DNA of 64,000 nt from Fontibacillus panacisegetis (GCF_900102215.1 NZ_FNBG01000001.1:62001-126000), one strand, 5' to 3'; positions 37,007 through 46,408 are shown, numbered from the stretch's first letter. Program-made: numbers and translations. Notes: generated from the sequence alone by a model not told the origin.

Positions 37007-38260
37007 TTAAAGTTCCTTTTTTTGTTGCGCCTTAAGTGTACGAATTACTTTTTCTGAACCCAGCAGCATGGCGAAAATAAATACCAAGGCAGCGATTGGG
37101 AACAGTTTGATGGTTGTATTGGAAGCAATGAGACCAAAAACAGGCGGTAAAAACGTGGTTCCCGTATACGCAGCAGCCATTTGGTAACCCATTAGCTTGG
37201 CAGACTGCTCCTTACCAAACCGAGCCGGTGTCTCGTGAAGCAAACCAGGGAATATCGGCGCAAGTCCCAAACCAATCAGAATGAAGCCAGTCAGAGTCAG
37301 TACGTTTGGTAAAGGAAGTAATAGAATGATTCCACCTGCTAATGCAGTCAGTTGCCCAATTAAAATCAAATGACGATTACTTACCTTCATCGTTATAAAT
37401 CCGCTCATGAATCTTCCCAACGTAATTCCACCATAATAAAGCGATACCCAACTTGCAGCTGTCTCTGCCGAGATATTTCTTGCTCCAACCAAATAACTGG
37501 CTCCCCATAAGCCTACTGTAGCTTCAACACCGCAATAAAATAAAAAGGCCACAAGTGTAAACTTTACACCCTTGATTTTGATGGGATGCTTTTGAGCAGC
37601 AGAGGATTTTTGCGATTTAATGTCATTATGTTGCTTTTCCTCAACGTGAGCTGCTTCTGATGATATGGATAAGCTTTTAGAAGCCTGCTGTCTTTCGGCA
37701 ACTCGCTTCCATAAAGGAAGTGTAATGAATAACACAACAACAAGCCCGAACTGAATCATCGCCACCGCCCAGTATCCTTGTCTCCATGAATTATCATCTG
37801 CAATATGATAAGACATAATAATCGGCCCCAGCATTGCCCCAACACCCCAAAAGCTGTGCAACCAGCTCATATGGTGAGCTTTATAATGAGAGGCCACATA
37901 ATGGTTGAGAGCTGAATCCACTGCACCTGCCCCTAATCCTAGCGGAACTGCCAATACTGCAAACCATAATAAAGATGGTGCAACTGAAAAACCGAGAAGA
38001 GCCCCCGCGGTCATCAAACAGCTGATCAGTGTAACTTGACCTGTGCCCAGCTTTTGAATGATGCTCCCGCTAACAAGACTGGATACAATGGTTCCTCCTG
38101 CAATAATCATAGATATAATACCTGCTGACCCAAAGGAGGCGCCAATTTCAGGCTGCATAATTGGCCAGGCCACCCCTAACAATGAATCAGGCAGCCCCAA
38201 GCTAATAAAAGAAAGATAAATAACAATTAGAAATAACGTAGCCATGATCTCATCATCCAT
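37007..38260 (-). CDS. Major facilitator superfamily permease
   Basis: 417 residues with about 12 hydrophobic helices and a charged central loop (about residues 185-225, rich in Lys, Gln and His). Motifs include SLGLPDSLLGVAWP in helix 1, SGSIIQKLGTGQ after helix 2 and YYGGITLGRFMSG in helix 8. The pattern is that of FucP/GlpT-distant MFS proteins such as B. subtilis YfkF-like permeases; substrate unknown. The start may be the ATG at 38245, five codons in. It is flanked by repeat copy 2 and the TelA-operon terminator region. Confidence 0.8.
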   Translation of the reverse strand: MDDEIMATLFLIVIYLSFISLGLPDSLLGVAWPIMQPEIGASFGSAGIISMIIAGGTIVSSLVSGSIIQKLGTGQVTLISCLMTAGALLGFSVAPSLLWFAVLAVPLGLGAGAVDSALNHYVASHYKAHHMSWLHSFWGVGAMLGPIIMSYHIADDNSWRQGYWAVAMIQFGLVVVLFITLPLWKRVAERQQASKSLSISSEAAHVEEKQHNDIKSQKSSAAQKHPIKIKGVKFTLVAFLFYCGVEATVGLWGASYLVGARNISAETAASWVSLYYGGITLGRFMSGFITMKVSNRHLILIGQLTALAGGIILLLPLPNVLTLTGFILIGLGLAPIFPGLLHETPARFGKEQSAKLMGYQMAAAYTGTTFLPPVFGLIASNTTIKLFPIAALVFIFAMLLGSEKVIRTLKAQQKKEL

Positions 38261-38468
38261 CCAATCTACATAAGTAGTGAGTTTATTTTCAATACTTTTA
38301 ATTACCGTTTTAATAAGTGGATTATATTTGTTGCCTTATTAGATGTCAATAGGATTTAAAAATTAGCCCCAAAACATACTAATGTAATTGTTAATCCATT
38401 GGATGCTTGTTAGTATAGTACCAGTATAACGAGAGCCTATAAACTTAAGGGGGATCAGTAATGAATCC

Positions 38469-38549
38469 GAATATTCACAAGACATGAAGTTGAGCGATGG
38501 TGAAGGTCTTACGGATGAGCATGAAAATATTGAAGTATACGGAGAGTAA
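38469..38549 (+). pseudogene. Possible Nudix hydrolase tail remnant
   Basis: One frame reads EYSQDMKLSDGEGLTDEHEN then IEVYGE and a stop, recalling the C-terminal part of NudK/ADP-sugar pyrophosphatases (G-x-GL-x-x-EHE-x-IEV). No start or Nudix box precedes it. I see nothing else in 38261-38671. Confidence 0.25.
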
Positions 38550-38671
38550 ATATTATGAACCTCATCCCTTCTGAATGGAGAACAGAACGCTGTATTGTCT
38601 AATCGCTCGATGAACATATTGCAGACTCGCTTCAAGTCTATGATTGAGCTTGTTGCTGAATTATAATTTCT

Positions 38672-38726
38672 AAAAAAAGTAGTGAACCGATGTCTAACTT
38701 AGAGCATCCGGCTCACTACTTTTTTC
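38672..38726. terminator. Terminator after the telA-like gene
   Basis: AAAAAAGTAGTGA ... TCACTACTTTTTT with an inner CCG/CGG stem. It lies 23 bases beyond the telA-like stop and could work in both directions. Confidence 0.8.
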
Positions 38727-38748
38727 AAATAGCTTTATTTCCCCTATA

Positions 38749-39888
38749 TTACAACCCCAGCTTCTGCCCCTTCTCCAAGCGCAAAATCTGCTTCTCCCCA
38801 TCATCAGCCAAATCACGGAATTGATTGATCGTATCCCGCATTTTTGGCAGAGCTTCCTGCTTGTAAGTGCTGATCGAATCCAGAGCCGATAATACATCGG
38901 TGAAGGCTTGTTTCAATGTGTCAACGGATACACTTGCTTCAAGCGCTTGCTTTTGGATCGCAGCTCCCTGATCTTTCAACATTCTGGACGTTCCAGCGAT
39001 CAGTTCGTTCGTAGTTTGATTCAATAGTTCGATCTTCTTCAAGACAATCTTCTGATTGTACAGGGCACTAGCTACAGTTACGGAAATCTTTAGCGCAGAA
39101 ATGGTAACATTTTTTGCTCGATCCACTCCGCGAATGAGTTCCTTATTGTTTCTTATTACGACTTCAATTGCCATGATTCCCTGTTGGTTAACCACTAACA
39201 TTTGCTGTAAATCCATCACCCGTTGACGGAGTGGAAACAACACTTCTTCGGTAATAAAACGAATTTTATCCGGGTCTTCGTTGCGCAGCTTTGCCCCCTC
39301 AATTTGCGATTCGATAGATTCATCCATTAATGAACCTAGTTGAATTTCCTTTTGAAGCTTTTTAGTCAAATCACGGAGTGATTGCTGTTCGATCTCCAGT
39401 GTCGTATTGTCGTTCTTGAGCGTCGTCTTCCCCTTATCTAATGAAACAACAATGTCCGCAATTACTGCATCAGCTTTTTGATACTTTAGGAAGTAAGCAC
39501 GTAGTGGATTGAACAACTTGCCGAGAAAACCTGTTTTAGCAAAATCTATTACGCTAGGGTCCAAATCCTTAAGTTGAATATGCAGTTCACTCAGACCCTT
39601 GGCCACTTGCCCTCCCTCATCTCCTGTCTTTGAGAGATTTCCTACAGAAACCTGAAGCAACGTATTTTTGGATGAGGATGATTTCATTGTATTAAGACCA
39701 AATGCATCTATGGATTGCAGGATTTCTTTCCTTTTCTCAAGTGACTCAACATCAAGCTCCATGATCGCTGCCACATTAGAATCTGCTAACTCTTTAAGCT
39801 TTGCCACTTCTTCAGGTACTGGCTTATCCTCTTGTTCAATCGCTTTTTTAATTTCTTCCGGACTTACAACTTCCATTGAAAATGACAT
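38749..39888 (-). CDS. TelA-family (tellurite/toxic anion resistance) protein
   Basis: 379 residues of coiled-coil-rich TelA (B. subtilis YaaN) type. Motifs include FAKTGFLGKLFNPLRAYFLKYQ and LRQRVMDLQQMLVVNQQGIMAIEVV (split across residues 225-255), then a helical tail. TelA proteins are soluble and linked to tellurite, colicin or cell-wall-antibiotic tolerance, with unclear biochemistry. It is third in an operon after an XpaC-like and a VWA protein; the xpaC-yaaN pairing is known in B. subtilis. Confidence 0.85.
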   Translation of the reverse strand: MSFSMEVVSPEEIKKAIEQEDKPVPEEVAKLKELADSNVAAIMELDVESLEKRKEILQSIDAFGLNTMKSSSSKNTLLQVSVGNLSKTGDEGGQVAKGLSELHIQLKDLDPSVIDFAKTGFLGKLFNPLRAYFLKYQKADAVIADIVVSLDKGKTTLKNDNTTLEIEQQSLRDLTKKLQKEIQLGSLMDESIESQIEGAKLRNEDPDKIRFITEEVLFPLRQRVMDLQQMLVVNQQGIMAIEVVIRNNKELIRGVDRAKNVTISALKISVTVASALYNQKIVLKKIELLNQTTNELIAGTSRMLKDQGAAIQKQALEASVSVDTLKQAFTDVLSALDSISTYKQEALPKMRDTINQFRDLADDGEKQILRLEKGQKLGL

Positions 39889-39908
39889 ATTACTCCTCCT
39901 TATTAGAG

Positions 39909-41597
39909 TTACATTTGAACGTTAAATAGGTTACCTATCTTGTAGACAACATCATCTGTATCTGCGTTAATACTAGCTGCCTCATTGATACTCGAAATAC
40001 TTTGAAGCGCCTTAATATTCGCGTTATAGCCGATCGTGTAGATTGGAATCTTATAGGTTTCGATTAGCTCCTTGATGTCCTTAAGAGAATTTCCTTCATT
40101 TGTCTCACCGTCACTCAGAACGAAAATAATCGGCTTAAAATTCGGGTTTACAGCGAGCTCATCCTGAAGCATTTTCATTGCAACAACAATTCCATCAAAA
40201 GTAGCCGTACCCCCAGAAGCTTGTAGACTTTCCACTGCACCTACAAACATAGACTGATGATTGATATCGTATTTTCCGATAGGCAAATTAATGGAGACAT
40301 CACTTGAATAAGAGACAAGGCCGATGCTATTATCTTTGCCAAGATATTGCTGACCCTTCAGTAGAGACTCCTTCAAACGATTCAGTGGTTCTCCTGCCAT
40401 ACTGCCAGACACATCCGTCACAAATACTGCTGCAATAGGCTTGTTACTATTCTTTTTCTCTTTCCAGAGCTTCTGGGCGGAGGATAATAGTCCACCTTCA
40501 ACTGCTGCAAGCTCGGACTTATAATCCTCAAGACCATTAAAACCTATTTCCTGCGCTGATTTTTGATACTTATTCTGAGCGACAAATTCAGCAAACTTGT
40601 TAAGAATGTCAATCTTCTCTTGTGGAAGGTCACCTAACCCATACAATGGACTATCATGCCTTACTCCAAATGGAGTAAATACATAGCCACTCTTCAAGTC
40701 GGATGCATTAACATACGTTTGGTACTCTAGTACAAATCCATCGAGCATACCCGATTTCGCAGCATCACGCATTTGAATCGTTGTAGATGCAGTAAATGGT
40801 ACATTGGTTTGGAATGTCTCAAAACCTTGTACAGCTTGATCACCCAAAATATTTGAGCTATCAAAAGTGTTAAGTGCTGTTACTAGAAAATTCAATCCTG
40901 TGGAGCTGGCAAATGGATCTGTATATCCAAAGGAGAACTCATTATTTGCTATAGCTTCGGTAACCGTCTTAACGTTAATAGCTCCGTACTTATCGACTAG
41001 TTCATCATATTTAGATTTGGTGATGACGATACCAGGTACATTTCCTACCAGACGTTTAGATATGAGCTGCGTCTTTACACCACTTGCTTTAACCATTTCA
41101 CCCCACAGCTCATTTGAAGGTGTATAAGCGTCAGGGACATACTTCCCGGATTTAATATAATCCGCAGCCGTACCTGAAGCGATGTTGCGAATCCTGACTG
41201 CAGCAGGCTTACCGTTCACTTCAATTTTTGAATTGTTAAACTCGTTTGCAACCTCTGTTAACCAGCCGTCAACACCGCTACCCGATTTTTCTGTAGAGGA
41301 AAAGATCTCTACATTATTGTCATTTGTGCTATCCACGACTACAGGGAATTTGGAAATATCCGGCAAAGAGTCGCCTACGTCTACTGGAGTGAGGTCTATT
41401 TGACCTTTTACAGGCTCCTCAGTCGTAACAGAAATTTTGGAGTAAAGCTTGTTTAATTGCTTACCTGCATCCTCTGTTGTCACCTGTGATTTCGATTTCC
41501 CTAAATTGGATGTTAAATTAACTCCAATGTATACAAGGCCAAAAACTAATATCACAAGAAGAACTGATATAAGGAAAAATCCGCCCTTTTTTTTCAT
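39909..41597 (-). CDS. Membrane-anchored substrate-binding/VWA fusion protein
   Basis: 562 residues. An N-terminal membrane anchor (residues 8-28) is followed by a periplasmic-binding-protein-like region (about 90-380: VDSTNDNNVEIFSS, GYTDPFASSTGLNFLV and FTPFGVRHDSPLY). Then comes a von Willebrand A domain (about 390-560) with the MIDAS motif DVSGSMAGEP, SGGTATFDG and VLSDGETNEG. A solute-binding fold fused to a VWA domain, anchored outside the cell, is an unusual layout, and the binding half recalls tungstate/sulfate-type proteins only vaguely. It lies between the XpaC-like and TelA genes. Confidence 0.75.
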   Translation of the reverse strand: MKKKGGFFLISVLLVILVFGLVYIGVNLTSNLGKSKSQVTTEDAGKQLNKLYSKISVTTEEPVKGQIDLTPVDVGDSLPDISKFPVVVDSTNDNNVEIFSSTEKSGSGVDGWLTEVANEFNNSKIEVNGKPAAVRIRNIASGTAADYIKSGKYVPDAYTPSNELWGEMVKASGVKTQLISKRLVGNVPGIVITKSKYDELVDKYGAINVKTVTEAIANNEFSFGYTDPFASSTGLNFLVTALNTFDSSNILGDQAVQGFETFQTNVPFTASTTIQMRDAAKSGMLDGFVLEYQTYVNASDLKSGYVFTPFGVRHDSPLYGLGDLPQEKIDILNKFAEFVAQNKYQKSAQEIGFNGLEDYKSELAAVEGGLLSSAQKLWKEKKNSNKPIAAVFVTDVSGSMAGEPLNRLKESLLKGQQYLGKDNSIGLVSYSSDVSINLPIGKYDINHQSMFVGAVESLQASGGTATFDGIVVAMKMLQDELAVNPNFKPIIFVLSDGETNEGNSLKDIKELIETYKIPIYTIGYNANIKALQSISSINEAASINADTDDVVYKIGNLFNVQM

Positions 41598-41608
41598 TCC
41601 CTCACCTC

Positions 41609-42346
41609 TTAATTTTTATAAAGTTTTGTTTGCTTAATTAACGAATCAATTTCCTGCATACAAGGCATATTTTCTATATCCCCTGGCTCAAAACTGTCCA
41701 GACGGGATATCTCAAGCAGCAACTTGTCTAGCTTTAACATGATTTCTTCATTAGTAGCAAGAGAGCTTTTTATAAAAGTCAGATATTCACTGTACACCGT
41801 TCTTCTTTCTTGTAGCAGCTCAGTTGAGAATCGTGCGTTCTTTTGATTCATAACACTCTCAAATTCTGTCTCATCAAAAACACTTAGCCTGTTCAGAATA
41901 CTTCGAATGTTGAGGTAAAATAGTTTTTCTACCTCTAGAGTCACTGAAGCGAATTTCTTGTAACTTAACTCGGTCGATTCGAATCGTTGATTTAGAACAT
42001 CTAACAAGGTGTCCTTCTTCTTTCGCATTCGATCCAACTGACTCAGAGCCAGAGTAACATCATCCTCCAGCATCCTTATTCTGCGATAGTGAGATAAAGC
42101 TTCAACATAGTCCTCGTGCGTTTTAATTTCTTTTACGGGTACAGCCTCTGGTTTCTTAAACAGGAAATAATAACACCCATAAATCAACACAAGCGCACTC
42201 GCAAATAGTAACGTTACCCCAAATGCTGTTGAAAAAGCACTCCCACCGATCTCTACCCCAAAAAATCCGGGCGAGAGTACTAGGATATTCAAAATGACTA
42301 CAGTAAGAATAAGTCCCAATACTTTTATGTACTTTGTTTCAAACAA
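41609..42346 (-). CDS. XpaC-like membrane protein
   Basis: 245 residues. Two N-terminal hydrophobic segments (about residues 10-28 and 35-58), then a long helical part (EDDVTLALSQLDRM, LEVEKLFYLNIRSILNRLSVF). The second part resembles XpaC-type (5-bromo-4-chloroindolyl phosphate hydrolysis) proteins, often encoded beside TelA proteins. It is the first gene of the operon with the VWA fusion and TelA. No enzymatic role is secure. Confidence 0.6.
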   Translation of the reverse strand: MFETKYIKVLGLILTVVILNILVLSPGFFGVEIGGSAFSTAFGVTLLFASALVLIYGCYYFLFKKPEAVPVKEIKTHEDYVEALSHYRRIRMLEDDVTLALSQLDRMRKKKDTLLDVLNQRFESTELSYKKFASVTLEVEKLFYLNIRSILNRLSVFDETEFESVMNQKNARFSTELLQERRTVYSEYLTFIKSSLATNEEIMLKLDKLLLEISRLDSFEPGDIENMPCMQEIDSLIKQTKLYKN

Positions 42347-42655
42347 TACTTATACCCCCTCTAATCTATTATTTTTCCATTTCATTTCTCCCTTTTCGAT
42401 AATTCACACCATATAAATAATTAATACGTGACTTAGGCTATTACGATTTCATGATTTTAAGAAATTTGGAGTTTTTTTCTTTGCTTATCAATACTTGAGT
42501 ATCTCCTAATAATGCGTAGTAGTCAATATTTCCCCTGATTTAATAAATGAACCAGTTTTGTATGATCGAAAAGACTGAAGTTCAGGTAAACTGGAAATTA
42601 CACTAAAACATCTGTATGATAAAACAAGATTGTAAAAGGAGTGAGACAAGCATCT

Positions 42656-43303
42656 ATGAACAAGAAATATTATGTTTTACCGATGATTCTACTTATTTCT
42701 GCTGCTCTATTGCTAAGTGGCTGCGGCAAAAATAATACGCCTGCAGCAGAGCAGACACCTGAAACAAAAACTGTCATGAGCTGGGACACCCCACCAGCGA
42801 TGGAGATCGACACCAGCAAGTCCTATAAAGCTGAAATTACGACTAATAAAGGAAACTTCACTATTGAGCTTTTCGCCAAGGATGCTCCAAAAACTGTTAA
42901 TAACTTTGTATTTTTGTCTAAACAGGGTTATTACAACGACGTCATCTTCCATCGTATTATCGAGTCCTTTATGATCCAGACTGGTGATCGAGAAGGTACA
43001 GGTATGGGAGGTCCTGGGTATCAATTTGAAAATGAAAAAACGGACTATAAATATGAGCCAGGCATTGTAGCTATGGCTAATGCGGGGAAAGATACAAATG
43101 GCAGTCAATTCTTTATTTGTACAGGTGATAACAGCATTTCACTTAATCGTACTCCGAATTACACCATCTTCGGTAAAATCACAACCGGAATGGATGTTGT
43201 AAAGGAAATTGCTGCTACACCTGTCGATGTGGGTCCAAGCGGTGAAACCAGCTCGCCAACAGAAACTATTCAGATCAAAGAGATTAAAATTATTGAAGGA
43301 TAG
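42656..43303 (+). CDS. Lipoprotein peptidyl-prolyl isomerase (cyclophilin)
   Basis: 215 residues from the ATG at 42656 (a GTG at 42641 lies too close to the ribosome site). The signal peptide ends in a lipobox (ALLLSGC). Cyclophilin residues follow: FTIELFAKDAPKTVNNFVFL, FHRIIESFMIQTGDREGTG, FENEKTDYKY, GIVAMANAGKDTNGSQFFI and NYTIFGKIT. The Trp for cyclosporin binding is absent, as in many bacterial forms. It should help fold exported proteins at the membrane face. Confidence 0.9.
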   Translation: MNKKYYVLPMILLISAALLLSGCGKNNTPAAEQTPETKTVMSWDTPPAMEIDTSKSYKAEITTNKGNFTIELFAKDAPKTVNNFVFLSKQGYYNDVIFHRIIESFMIQTGDREGTGMGGPGYQFENEKTDYKYEPGIVAMANAGKDTNGSQFFICTGDNSISLNRTPNYTIFGKITTGMDVVKEIAATPVDVGPSGETSSPTETIQIKEIKIIEG

Positions 43304-43332
43304 AACCTCATATCGTAATTGATTTGATGCAT

Positions 43333-43559
43333 AACAAGAGGCTGTTCCAAAACTGTATCTCATGTGTAATGGAGTTATGATGCGGAATTCCTAAAATTGC
43401 TGCAAATGTGCAGGCTTTCCCAAGTATCGTGCCTATCCATTGCTAATGGCAAGGCATTCTACACTTCAACTATCCAGCGAAAGTTATACTTCCTGATCTA
43501 TTAAAGAGGTGTCCCTCAAAGTTATCTTTTAGATGACTTTTGGGACACCTTCTTTGTTA
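43333..43559 (-). repeat. Interspersed intergenic repeat, copy 3 (inverted, short)
   Basis: Left edge AACAAGAGGCTGTTCC and right edge GGGACACCTTCTTTGTT are inverted relatives of the ends of the other copies. Internally GCTGCAAATGTGCAGGC (inverted GCCTGCACATTTGCAGC) matches copy 1, but in opposite orientation. The right edge overlaps the stop codon (43557-43559) of the GNAT gene. There is no gene in this 250-base interval. Confidence 0.7.
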
Positions 43560-44099
43560 GTATGGGAAATCCTCCCAATCAATTGGGGTAGTTTTATTCT
43601 CCATCCAATCTTCCCTAAGAATAGCGTATCCGATAGAATCATGAAGTTTTCCGTCCTCAGACGGCCAGGATTTACGGTGTACCGCTTCTTTTACAAATCC
43701 TGCATGATGAAACGTGGTGCGCATAGCATAATTGTCGGCACGTGTATGTCCTTCCAGCCGAATGACATGATCATAATTGTTGAACACGTACTCCGCGAGT
43801 TTCCTGATGGCATGATTGCCGTAACCACAACCACGATGCTGTGTGCTTATTCGGATATCAAACATCGGGGTAGGGTCTTCAAGTTCGAACACCCGAATGA
43901 TCCCGATTTTCGCCCCTACTTCGTTCATGATCCAAAACGTCTTTTTCTCCTCATCCGAATGATATCTTCCTTGCGAGATTTGCTCCCGCACGCTGTCTTC
44001 CGTAAGTATCGTTATTCCGTGAAAGGGCCAAAACTCACCCGTTAATAATGTGATCAGTTCACCTGCCTCATCAACATAGGGATTTAAATCTATTTCCAT
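43557..44099 (-). CDS. GNAT N-acetyltransferase (RimJ/RimL type)
   Basis: 180 residues of a Gcn5-type acetyltransferase with an acetyl-CoA loop region (STQHRGCGYGNHAIRKLAEYVF: Q/R-x-x-G-x-G/A) and the RimJ/L C-terminal pattern HAGFVKEAVHRKSW. It acetylates an amine (protein N-terminus, antibiotic or metabolite). It overlaps hisC by 10 bases and is therefore translated with it. The TAA stop abuts the end of repeat copy 3. Confidence 0.8.
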   Translation of the reverse strand: MEIDLNPYVDEAGELITLLTGEFWPFHGITILTEDSVREQISQGRYHSDEEKKTFWIMNEVGAKIGIIRVFELEDPTPMFDIRISTQHRGCGYGNHAIRKLAEYVFNNYDHVIRLEGHTRADNYAMRTTFHHAGFVKEAVHRKSWPSEDGKLHDSIGYAILREDWMENKTTPIDWEDFPY

Positions 44100-45166
44100 G
44101 CATACTCCTCCAATATCTCCACAACCCCTTGGTAAAACACACTCATCTCATGATCTGTACCAATACTAACTCTTAAATAGTTATCGATCCCGGATTTTTT
44201 AAAATAACGCACAAAAATATTGCGCTGCTTCAGCTTCTCAAAAATAGTTTCGGCAGGAACTTCGGAATGACTAATAAATATAAAGTTCGCTTTTGAATCA
44301 ACGACATAAAAACCTAATGCCCTTAATTTACTAGTAATATGCTCTCGAGTCTGAATGATACGGTTCACATTTGTTTTGAAGGTATCTATATCTCGTAATG
44401 ACTGTTCTGCTCCTGCTAGTGCAACTCGATCAAGGGTATAGGAATTGAAGCAATTTTTCACCCTATTTAATCCTTCTATCAAATCGCTGTGACCTAGAGC
44501 CAGACCAACTCTTAGCCCAGCAAGTGATCTGGATTTAGAGAATGTATGGACGACAAGCAAATTGTCATACTCGGAAATGAGCTCAACTGACGATGTACCA
44601 CCAAAATCGATATAAGCTTCATCAATAATAACGACGCTATCAGGATTTTGATCGAGTATTTGTCGAATACTATCTATGGCTAACAATTTACCAGTAGGTG
44701 CATTCGGATTGGCTATAATAATACCCTTATTCTTGTGAAAAAAAGCTTCAACAGGTATTTCGAAATGATCATTCAGAGCTACTGTTTCATACGATATATC
44801 AAATAATTTGGCATAGACCTCATAGAAGCTATATGTAATGTCAGGAAAAAGGATGATATCTTCAGGATTAAAAAATGCTTTAAAACAAAAAGCCAATATT
44901 TCGTCTGAGCCATTTCCTACAAAAATATGATCGCTTGGCAATTTGTAATATTGACTTGCTGCTTCTTTCAGCTTGGTGCAGTTCGGGTCAGGGTAAAGTC
45001 TCAGATTACTTGATACAGCCTGCTGCATGGCCTCAAAAACAACCTCTGAAGGAGGATATGGATTTTCATTAGTATTTAATTTGATTAACTGATGATTTTG
45101 TGGTTGTTCTCCTGGCACATAAGGTATAATCTCATTAACAATATGACTCCAGTATTTACTCACCAT
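44090..45166 (-). CDS. hisC: Histidinol-phosphate aminotransferase
   Basis: 358 residues of fold-type I PLP enzymes. HisC motifs: KLNTNENPYPPSE, FVGNGSDEIL, IIDEAYIDFGG, the PLP-lysine in HTFSKSRSLAGLRVG and FVRYFKKSGIDNYLRVSIG at the end. It converts imidazole-acetol phosphate to histidinol phosphate, and many Bacillales forms also act on aromatic amino acids. It stands apart from any his operon here. The start has GGGGAC-type pairing upstream. Confidence 0.85.
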   Translation of the reverse strand: MVSKYWSHIVNEIIPYVPGEQPQNHQLIKLNTNENPYPPSEVVFEAMQQAVSSNLRLYPDPNCTKLKEAASQYYKLPSDHIFVGNGSDEILAFCFKAFFNPEDIILFPDITYSFYEVYAKLFDISYETVALNDHFEIPVEAFFHKNKGIIIANPNAPTGKLLAIDSIRQILDQNPDSVVIIDEAYIDFGGTSSVELISEYDNLLVVHTFSKSRSLAGLRVGLALGHSDLIEGLNRVKNCFNSYTLDRVALAGAEQSLRDIDTFKTNVNRIIQTREHITSKLRALGFYVVDSKANFIFISHSEVPAETIFEKLKQRNIFVRYFKKSGIDNYLRVSIGTDHEMSVFYQGVVEILEEYAWK

Positions 45167-45293
45167 AAGTCCCCTTTCATTACATTTTCATATATTCCAT
45201 AATATTCTTATATACACTATATACTCTTAAATAACAAATTAATAATTATTCAAAAAATAATAGCCTCAACAATTAAGTAAAGGGGATGATTTT

Positions 45294-45500
45294 GTGAAGT
45301 TGCGTTTTATATGGGCAGTCCCTCTTGTACTCCTAATTATGATTAATATCGGATTATTATTGTTTATTTTATCCAATGTACACGGATTAAAGGAACTCGC
45401 AAGTCTGGAATTGTTTATTTTGATGTGGCTATTCATCACCTTCACAATCATATTCGGTGCTTACCAATACTTTATATGGATTAAGAACAAAAGAATGTAA
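45294..45500 (+). CDS. Small membrane protein, unknown
   Basis: 68 residues from a GTG at 45294 with AAAGGGGATG upstream. Two hydrophobic helices (residues 4-27 and 40-60) and a basic tail (IKNKRM). It resembles no family I can name. Divergent from hisC. Confidence 0.65.
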   Translation: MKLRFIWAVPLVLLIMINIGLLLFILSNVHGLKELASLELFILMWLFITFTIIFGAYQYFIWIKNKRM

Positions 45501-45518
45501 ACGACACAAATGACTAAA

Positions 45519-45543
45519 AGGACTTCAAAAAATGAAGTCCTTA
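45519..45543 (-). terminator. Terminator-like hairpin after gcvH
   Basis: AAGGACTTC-aaaaaat-GAAGTCCTT, followed on the minus strand by TTTTAG. It lies 40 bases beyond gcvH and could also end the small membrane gene on the other strand. Confidence 0.55.
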
Positions 45544-45582
45544 CCTGTTACCGTACATGGTGGCATTCCTTGACCACTTAAA

Positions 45583-45972
45583 TTATTCTACTTCTTTACT
45601 ATAATCCTCGGCAGACAACAGCTTGCCAAGAGCTTTCTCCAAATCTCCTGAGACCTCAACCTCAAAGATCCATCCGTTATCATACGGCTCGCTGTTCAAT
45701 AATTCAGGGCTAGTTTCGAGCTCTTCATTTAACTTTGTAATGATTCCAGAAACAGGGCAATATAGCTCAGACACGGTCTTAACAGACTCAATAGAGCCCA
45801 CGCTATCTCCTGCGGTAACCTCGAACCCTACATCCGGCATTTCAATAAATACGATATCACCCAACTGACACTGAGCATGATCTGTAATTCCAACACGAAC
45901 TATGTTTCCCTCTAGCTTTAATACCCACTCATGATCGTCACTATATACTAGCTGCTCTCTTATTTCGCTCAT
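45583..45972 (-). CDS. gcvH: Glycine cleavage system H protein
   Basis: 129 residues from the ATG at 45972, chosen for GAGGAG upstream (a longer reading frame exists but lacks a site). The lipoyl-lysine sits in GSIESVKTVSELYCPVSG, and the N-terminal HEWVLKLEGNIVRVGITDHAQ is typical. It shuttles the methylamine group between the P and T proteins. It is divergent from the gcvT-gcvPA-gcvPB operon, an unusual separation since gcvH is often unlinked or joined. Confidence 0.9.
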   Translation of the reverse strand: MSEIREQLVYSDDHEWVLKLEGNIVRVGITDHAQCQLGDIVFIEMPDVGFEVTAGDSVGSIESVKTVSELYCPVSGIITKLNEELETSPELLNSEPYDNGWIFEVEVSGDLEKALGKLLSAEDYSKEVE

Positions 45973-46067
45973 ATAAAACTCCTCTTTTCTCACTAGGTGA
46001 TCGGCTAGCCTATGAATTACTAGTAATTTGATGAATTCCAACAAAGAATAAAACAGAAATGGACTCA

Positions 46068-46084
46068 TGTCAATATACCTAACA
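46068..46084. promoter_or_regulatory. GlnR/TnrA-type box between gcvH and gcvT
   Basis: TGTCAATATACCTAACA fits TGTNA-N7-TNACA exactly. It lies 96 bases upstream of gcvH and 28 bases before the gcvT -35. Such a match can occur by chance in AT-rich sequence, so function is unproven. Confidence 0.35.
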
Positions 46085-46111
46085 AATATTTAAGATTTTT
46101 ATTATTTTCGG

Positions 46112-46142
46112 TTGACACGTTAGATAACCTAACGCTTATAAT
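46112..46142 (+). promoter_or_regulatory. Promoter of the gcvT operon with embedded inverted repeat
   Basis: TTGACA (46112-46117) and TATAAT (46137-46142) are perfect hexamers, spaced 19 bases (a little long). The spacer contains GTTAG-ataac-CTAAC, an inverted repeat that could be an operator. The tandem riboswitch starts about 50 bases downstream. Confidence 0.65.
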
Positions 46143-46189
46143 AACTTATGAGCCAAAACTCATTGAAAGCTTAATAGGCGGATGAAGGT

Positions 46190-46408
46190 ATAGGGAGAGA
46201 TTACTGCATTTCAGGTAACGCCGAAGGAGTAAGCCGGTATAACGGTGAATCTCTCAGGCAAAAGGACCTGTACTGGACGCATCTCTGGAGAGAATCCTTA
46301 CGGAAAGGTTATTTGCGTAAAGGATCACCAAAGGGGAAACTCTAACACATATATGACATGTATATTACATATAAGTGTGGAGGTAACTCTCAGGTACAAA
46401 GGACAGAG
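46190..46408 (+). ncRNA. Tandem glycine riboswitch
   Basis: Two glycine aptamers in series. The first has GGAGAG, then CGCCGAAGGAG, and CTCTCAGGCAAAAGGAC (46192-46291). The second has CACCAAAGGGG and CTCTCAGGTACAAAGGAC (about 46292-46408). Its 3' end overlaps the 5' arm of a terminator (46405-46474), the usual arrangement in which glycine binding prevents termination and turns gcvT on. This is the standard sensor of glycine cleavage operons in Bacillales. Confidence 0.95.

Noticed and set aside
44090..45293. T-box or his leader upstream of hisC
   Set aside because: The 127-base gap upstream is AT-rich and lacks T-box specifier features or the conserved AGGGTGG-type box.
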